NCBI GenBank assembly: GCA_947074105.1
Contig: CAMTON010000018.1
Span: 1-48,533 of the forward strand
DNA: 48,533 nucleotides
Direction: 5' to 3'
Source of the DNA: an uncultured Bacteroidales bacterium
GTDB lineage: Bacteria > Bacteroidota > Bacteroidia > Bacteroidales > JAUNSR01
The position numbers and the translations under genes were made by a program. Positions 44,764-48,533 of the stretch are shown here, piece after piece; the stretch's first letter is position 1, and every line of letters starts with the position of its first letter. A model generated the notes under the pieces. That model was not told the DNA's origin, searched no databases, and was given only the letters and a program-made list of their open reading frames with translations.

Positions 44764-45369
44764 TTAACGGCTTTTCAGCTCGTAGCCTAATTTCAGGCCG
44801 TCATACTGATTGATAAAAGAATCAAATACCTTAATCGTTGAGTTAGACGAAAGCTTTGTAGACGTACTGCTTACAGCCTTAAGCATACCCATCATCTTAT
44901 CGGCATCGAAAAGAAGTTCCATCTTACTTCCGACAATGATAACAACAGCCGAAGATTTGACTCCGATTCTTGTTTTCATCGAAACGATATTTGTTTCCGG
45001 ATCAAAAGTATAAGTTCCCTTTGATGTAGTCTTGCCGATAACCGATGAATAAGTTCCGTCATCATTAAAAGTATAAGTCAGACCTTTTTCATCAAGTTTA
45101 ATTTTTGCGCACATCTCTGTCATCTTCTCTTCTACGGCAGAAGAAGCCACAGTACCACCGGCCTGAGCCAGCATGTTTTCACTCTCGAATCGGCAAGCCG
45201 GTCCCGTATATTCCCATGTGCCGATAAGACTTTCGGCGGAAGCTTTATTTCCGACAACAGTCTCTATGACTCCGGTGATAAGAGATTTCAGGTCCTGTGC
45301 CCTGACATTTACCGATCCGGAAGCCAGGGCAACCAGAAGCAGTAATACTTTAATCTTAGAATTTTTCAT
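44764..45369 (-). CDS. DUF4923 family exported lipocalin-like protein
   Basis: A 201-residue secreted protein with a signal peptide ending VRA-Q (about residue 25). The mature part begins with an amphipathic helix (LKSLITGVIETVVG) and then the lipocalin-like run IGTWEYTGPACRFES, TYTFNDDGTYSS, GTYTFDPETNIVSMK. DUF4923 proteins are Bacteroidetes-specific and have no known function. The gene is transcribed alone, convergent with the small ORF before it and divergent from the WYL regulator. Confidence 0.88.
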   Translation of the reverse strand: MKNSKIKVLLLLVALASGSVNVRAQDLKSLITGVIETVVGNKASAESLIGTWEYTGPACRFESENMLAQAGGTVASSAVEEKMTEMCAKIKLDEKGLTYTFNDDGTYSSVIGKTTSKGTYTFDPETNIVSMKTRIGVKSSAVVIIVGSKMELLFDADKMMGMLKAVSSTSTKLSSNSTIKVFDSFINQYDGLKLGYELKSR

Positions 45370-45560
45370 AAAAATTATTTTGTTGGTGTTGTGTAAAATT
45401 AATTATTATTTGCTAAAACGGAAAAAATGATATGAAGTTTGACGCCGAAAGCTATATACAAGGGCATATAAGACAATATTGATGCTACATATACGTTAAC
45501 ATATTAATATCTTTACCGTAAATCTTAATCATAATATATAAAAGGATTATCACACAAAAA

Positions 45561-46490
45561 ATGAGAAAAACAATCAGCAAGACAAGCGGAGCGGTACTTT
45601 TCAAAAGATATCTGTGGCTTGTAGATATAATATCAACATTCGGACCGATAACACTAAAGGATATAAGCGAGAAATGGGTTAACTCTTCGCTTAATGATGA
45701 GCAGATGAAACTGCCTCGTGAAACGTTTATTCATCACAAAGAAGCGGTGCAGACCATGTTTGACATAGAGATACTGTGCAACAGCCGCCATCAGTATTAT
45801 ATAGATGAAGACGGCAGTGACTTTGAGAAAAACGGCATACGCCGCTGGATGATAAACTCACTTTCCATCAACGGCATAGTAAACGAGAATAAAAACATCA
45901 AAAACCTTATTCTTTTTGAAGACTCATATATCAACAACCTCTTTGTAAGAAAGATAATAGAAGCCGTCAATGATAAAGTGATGCTGAAAGTGATGTATCA
46001 GAAATTCGGATCCGGTGAACAGGAATATTCGGCACAACCACTGTGTCTTAAGATCTTCCGCCAGCGCTGGTATCTTGTATGTAAGGTAAAAGGACGCGAC
46101 GGCATCTTCACTCTCGGACTGGAGAGGATAAATGATATATCGAAAACCGATATCAACTTCAAACCGGACACCTCATTTGATCCCGATACATATTTTGAAA
46201 ACTACTTCGGTATCACGGTAGATCACAATATCCTGCCACAGCTTATCGAAGTACATGTCTCCGAGCGTCAGGCCGACTATCTGAGAACGAAGCCTCTGCA
46301 CAACAGCCAGGAGGAAAAGGGCAGAAGCGGCGACCGTGTAGTCTTCACATACTATGTAGCTCCGACCTATGAGTTTGAGATGGAGATCCTGAGATACAGC
46401 AAAGAGCTGCAGGTTGTCTCACCTCCGGAATTCAGGGAGAGAATCAGCGGAGTTTTGAGGGGGATACTGGAGGGATATGGAGGGGAATAA
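45561..46490 (+). CDS. WYL-domain transcriptional regulator
   Basis: A 309-residue regulator. An N-terminal helix-turn-helix region (ITLKDISEKWVN) is followed by a WYL domain (about 140-210: VMYQKFGSGEQEYSAQPLCLKIFRQRWYLVCKV), the ligand-binding core with its RWYL signature, and a C-terminal WCX-like part (EMEILRYSKELQVVSP). WYL proteins often control defence or restriction genes, and the next genes are Vsr and a type I system. It could also be a general regulator of core genes. No palindromic operator was found next to it. Confidence 0.88.
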   Translation: MRKTISKTSGAVLFKRYLWLVDIISTFGPITLKDISEKWVNSSLNDEQMKLPRETFIHHKEAVQTMFDIEILCNSRHQYYIDEDGSDFEKNGIRRWMINSLSINGIVNENKNIKNLILFEDSYINNLFVRKIIEAVNDKVMLKVMYQKFGSGEQEYSAQPLCLKIFRQRWYLVCKVKGRDGIFTLGLERINDISKTDINFKPDTSFDPDTYFENYFGITVDHNILPQLIEVHVSERQADYLRTKPLHNSQEEKGRSGDRVVFTYYVAPTYEFEMEILRYSKELQVVSPPEFRERISGVLRGILEGYGGE

Positions 46491-46627
46491 TACAAAGGAA
46501 TTTATTAAACTGTATTCAATTATCTCGTATTATTATGTAATGTCAATATAATATTATTGTTTTTTCTAAAACAATTCAGATAATATGTTTCAAATGTGTT
46601 ATAAAGTATATCATTATATTTATAATT

Positions 46628-47032
46628 ATGGCGGATGTTCACGATAAGGCTACGAGAAGTTATAATATGAGTCGCATCAGGAATAAGAATACAAAGCCTG
46701 AGATTCTTATACGCAAATTTTTATTTAAAAATGGATTTAGATATCGTATAAATGTGAAAAAATTACCAGGAACACCTGATATAGTTTTACCCAAATATAA
46801 AACAGTAATTTTTATAAATGGATGTTTTTGGCATGGACATAATAATTGTAAATATTTTAAGCTTCCGGAAACTCGTAAAGAATGGTGGAAAAATAAAATA
46901 GAAAAGAACATTGATAATGATTTTAAAAAGCAAAATTTGTTACGAGAGGCAGGTTATAAAGTAATAGTAGTATGGGAGTGTGAAATAAAAAATAGATCTA
47001 TATATGAGACTTTAATAGATGAAATAAAGTAA
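46628..47032 (+). CDS. vsr: Very short patch repair endonuclease (Vsr)
   Basis: Mismatch-specific nickase that repairs T:G mismatches left by deamination of 5-methylcytosine. The 134-residue protein keeps the catalytic residues at the numbering known from the Escherichia coli enzyme: Glu25, Asp51 in GTPDIV, and Cys66, His69 and His71 in NGCFWHGH. It usually accompanies a C5-cytosine methyltransferase, but none is in this window. The gene is clearly more AT-rich than those to its left, with many TTA/AAA/ATA codons. This suggests acquisition with the neighbouring restriction island. Confidence 0.93.
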   Translation: MADVHDKATRSYNMSRIRNKNTKPEILIRKFLFKNGFRYRINVKKLPGTPDIVLPKYKTVIFINGCFWHGHNNCKYFKLPETRKEWWKNKIEKNIDNDFKKQNLLREAGYKVIVVWECEIKNRSIYETLIDEIK

Positions 47033-47449
47033 GCAAATTGCAAATGCAGAATCGGGAATTAAGATCCTCTCAAAAACATTTAATCTCTGAGCCAAATAAA
47101 AATCAAGAATGTTGCAGCGTTGAAATATGGATAAAGTCATATTTACAAATGCTTTATCGGCTGGATAACTATTCAGCCGATAAATTAATAGCATTACTAG
47201 AGATATAAGCATTTTATCTTCGTTGTTATCAATACTACCTAGTGTTGGGAGCCTAAATCCCAATCCTGGAGATATGTAGTCACTACGTTGACCTAGGAAA
47301 AGTAGGTAAGAAAGACGAATGTAAAAGTGTCGCAAAAATAGAATCACACCTGCTTTTAACCGGATTGCAAAATAATTACATAAAAGGCTATATACAAGTT
47401 GTCGTGTTTTTCAATACATTTGTGTTAAACACAATATTAATTGAGAATA
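47033..47449. other. Hairpin-rich region between vsr and the type I system
   Basis: No standard gene. A frame of 54 codons from an ATG at 47044 is open but unlike any family I know. Three compact inverted repeats occur: a perfect 11-bp stem (47153-47163 with 47174-47184), a 6-bp stem (47245-47250 with 47258-47263), and the palindrome GTAGTCACTAC (47276-47286). The right end carries the promoter and operator of the XRE gene. It may be a structured RNA, a recombination site or debris of a lost gene. Confidence 0.45.
47415..47433 (+). promoter_or_regulatory. Promoter -7 element and overlapping operator of the XRE gene
   Basis: TACATTTG (47415-47422) is a perfect -7 element. Its last two bases begin the 13-bp palindrome TGTGTTAAACACA (47421-47433), which covers the predicted transcription start. 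This is the layout of an autoregulated XRE operon. Confidence 0.6.
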
Positions 47450-47650
47450 ATGGAAGATATCAATCGAATAAAAGTAGTTCTTGTTGAAAAGAAAAGAACA
47501 GGAAAATGGCTGGCAGAGCAGTTGGGCAAAGACCCTTCTAGCGTATCGAAGTGGTGCTCTAATGCTTCCCAGCCCGATTTGGTAACATTAACCAAAATTG
47601 CTAAATTGCTGGATATTGATAGACGTGAATTGTTGAATAAGAGTAAATAA
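47450..47650 (+). CDS. Small XRE/Cro-type helix-turn-helix regulator
   Basis: A 66-residue DNA-binding protein: a single HTH_3 domain with TGKWLAEQLGKDPSSVSKW (recognition helix around SSVSKW) and LVTLTKIAKLLDID. The start is taken as the ATG at 47450; the upstream ATG at 47441 adds three residues and lies near the operator. It ends 15 bp before hsdM, so it is co-transcribed. Small XRE proteins in front of hsdM are common in Bacteroidetes type I systems, where they delay restriction in new hosts. Confidence 0.9.
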   Translation: MEDINRIKVVLVEKKRTGKWLAEQLGKDPSSVSKWCSNASQPDLVTLTKIAKLLDIDRRELLNKSK

Positions 47651-47665
47651 GATTAGAATATTTAT

Positions 47666-48533
47666 ATGACAAGTGGAATACAGAGAGCCGAATTGCAGGC
47701 TAAGATATGGAAAATAGCTAACGATGTGCGTGGAGCTGTAGATGGTTGGGATTTTAAACAGTTTGTGTTGGGAACTCTTTTCTATCGCTTTATTAGTGAA
47801 AATTTCACTAATTATATCAATGGTGGTGACGAGGGTGTAGACTATGCAAATTTACCTGATAGTGTGATAACACCTGAGATCAAAGATGATGCTATAAAAA
47901 CGAAAGGGTATTTTATCTATCCAAGCCAGCTTTTCGTGAATATCGCAAAAAATGCTAATACCAACCCCAATCTTAATACAGACTTAAAAGCCATTTTTGA
48001 TGCTATTGAGAGTTCGGCTAATGGCTATCCTTCGGAGCAAGATATAAAGGGATTGTTTGCCGATTTCGATACCACCAGTACACGACTTGGCAATACTGTT
48101 GAGAACAAAAACACCCGTTTGGCTGCTGTGTTGAAAGGTGTGGAAGAGCTGAACTTTGGCAATTTTGAAGATAACCATATAGATCTATTTGGCGATGCTT
48201 ATGAATACCTTATAAATAACTATGCTGCCAATGCAGGCAAGTCGGGAGGTGAGTTTTTTACACCACAGCACGTTTCAAAGCTAATTGCACAGCTAGCTAT
48301 GCACAAGCAAACAAGCGTGAATAAAATTTATGACCCTGCAGCAGGTTCAGGTTCTTTGCTACTACAAGCTAAAAAGCATTTTGATAGTCATATTATCGAA
48401 GAGGGTTTTTGGGGGCAAGAGATAAACCATACTACCTATAACCTTGCTCGTATGAATATGTTTTTGCATAACATCAACTACGACAAGTTTAATATTGCTC
48501 TTGGTAATACGCTTTTAGATCCTCAGTTTGGCG
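47666..48533 (+). CDS. hsdM: Type I restriction-modification system methyltransferase HsdM, 5' part
   Basis: The N6-adenine methyltransferase subunit of a type I restriction-modification system; the first 289 codons are present and the gene leaves the window at the right. The N-terminal HsdM helical domain ([32 protein letters not shown]) is followed by the start of the N6_Mtase domain: [14 protein letters not shown] and SAM-binding motif I DPAAGSG (Asp223). The catalytic NPPF lies beyond the window, as do hsdS and hsdR. Start is the ATG at 47666, 15 bp after the XRE stop codon. Confidence 0.93.
   Translation, partial: MTSGIQRAELQAKIWKIANDVRGAVDGWDFKQFVLGTLFYRFISENFTNYINGGDEGVDYANLPDSVITPEIKDDAIKTKGYFIYPSQLFVNIAKNANTNPNLNTDLKAIFDAIESSANGYPSEQDIKGLFADFDTTSTRLGNTVENKNTRLAAVLKGVEELNFGNFEDNHIDLFGDAYEYLINNYAANAGKSGGEFFTPQHVSKLIAQLAMHKQTSVNKIYDPAAGSGSLLLQAKKHFDSHIIEEGFWGQEINHTTYNLARMNMFLHNINYDKFNIALGNTLLDPQFG

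Noticed and set aside
47012-47347. 111-codon minus-strand frame between vsr and hsdM
   Set aside because: Runs through the hairpin region and into the end of vsr. The product has no recognisable domain and the frame is probably chance.
1-48533. tRNA genes, CRISPR arrays, insertion sequences
   Set aside because: No cloverleaf with a T-loop GTTCRA pattern and CCA-type end, no regularly spaced repeats and no transposase motif were seen in either strand by eye; a tRNA or IS search program would be the decisive test.

Overview
This 48.5 kb window comes from an AT-rich chromosome of a Bacteroidales-type bacterium; the genus cannot be fixed from the sequence. The evidence is: a TonB receptor with an N-terminal carboxypeptidase-regulatory-like domain, serine palmitoyltransferase, a KorDABC-type 2-oxoacid:ferredoxin oxidoreductase, DUF1599 and DUF4923 proteins, a class A RNase P RNA, and many upstream regions that carry the Bacteroidetes -7 element TAnnTTTG. 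Most of the window is core genome. The right end (about 46.5 kb onward) turns into an accessory restriction/defence island that runs off the window.

Layout, left to right. 1-3.9 kb: the 3' end of ftsE with an unusually long acidic tail, then lysC and lysA (start and end of the lysine/diaminopimelate pathway). 4-7 kb: a small histidine-rich exported protein and a TonB receptor, probably a metal or cofactor uptake pair. 7.1-14.9 kb: folC, a PIN-PhoH ATPase, an S41 lipoprotein protease, a patatin/beta-barrel phospholipase and a YqgE protein. 15.1-18 kb (minus): recR, a membrane protein, a GT2 glycosyltransferase and a GNAT acetyltransferase as one unit. 18.5-20.2 kb: rnpB and a YihY-like membrane protein. 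20.4-25.4 kb: small conserved proteins, an M23 peptidase, a cupin, a Dabb protein, uridine kinase and an MltF-like lytic transglycosylase. 25.6-31.5 kb (minus): ykgJ-like, folE, SPOR protein, tpiA, DoxX fusion, DUF1599 and a lipid kinase. 31.9 kb: serine palmitoyltransferase, divergent from the lipid kinase. 33.3 kb: a PAS histidine kinase. 34.6-37.7 kb (minus): the kor operon, with a 60-residue membrane protein embedded in it. 37.9 kb: a YgbA (NO-stimulated) protein, divergent from kor. 38.9-42.8 kb (minus): beta-carbonic anhydrase, SulP transporter, a small exported protein and a cation/proton antiporter, which together look like a bicarbonate/pH module. 43.3-46.5 kb: alpha/beta hydrolase, small ORF, DUF4923 protein and WYL regulator. 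46.6-48.5 kb: Vsr endonuclease, a hairpin-rich non-coding stretch, an XRE regulator and the 5' part of a type I hsdM.

Most genes are ordinary housekeeping functions. The less explained parts are the lysC leader with an ATGA-overlapping mini-ORF, the inverted repeat in front of the TonB receptor, the NsrR-like palindrome between kor and ygbA, the GC-rich structured element at 44.2-44.3 kb, the hairpin cluster between vsr and the type I system, and the small exported or membrane proteins tied to the TonB, kor and bicarbonate loci. No tRNA, insertion sequence or CRISPR array was seen.
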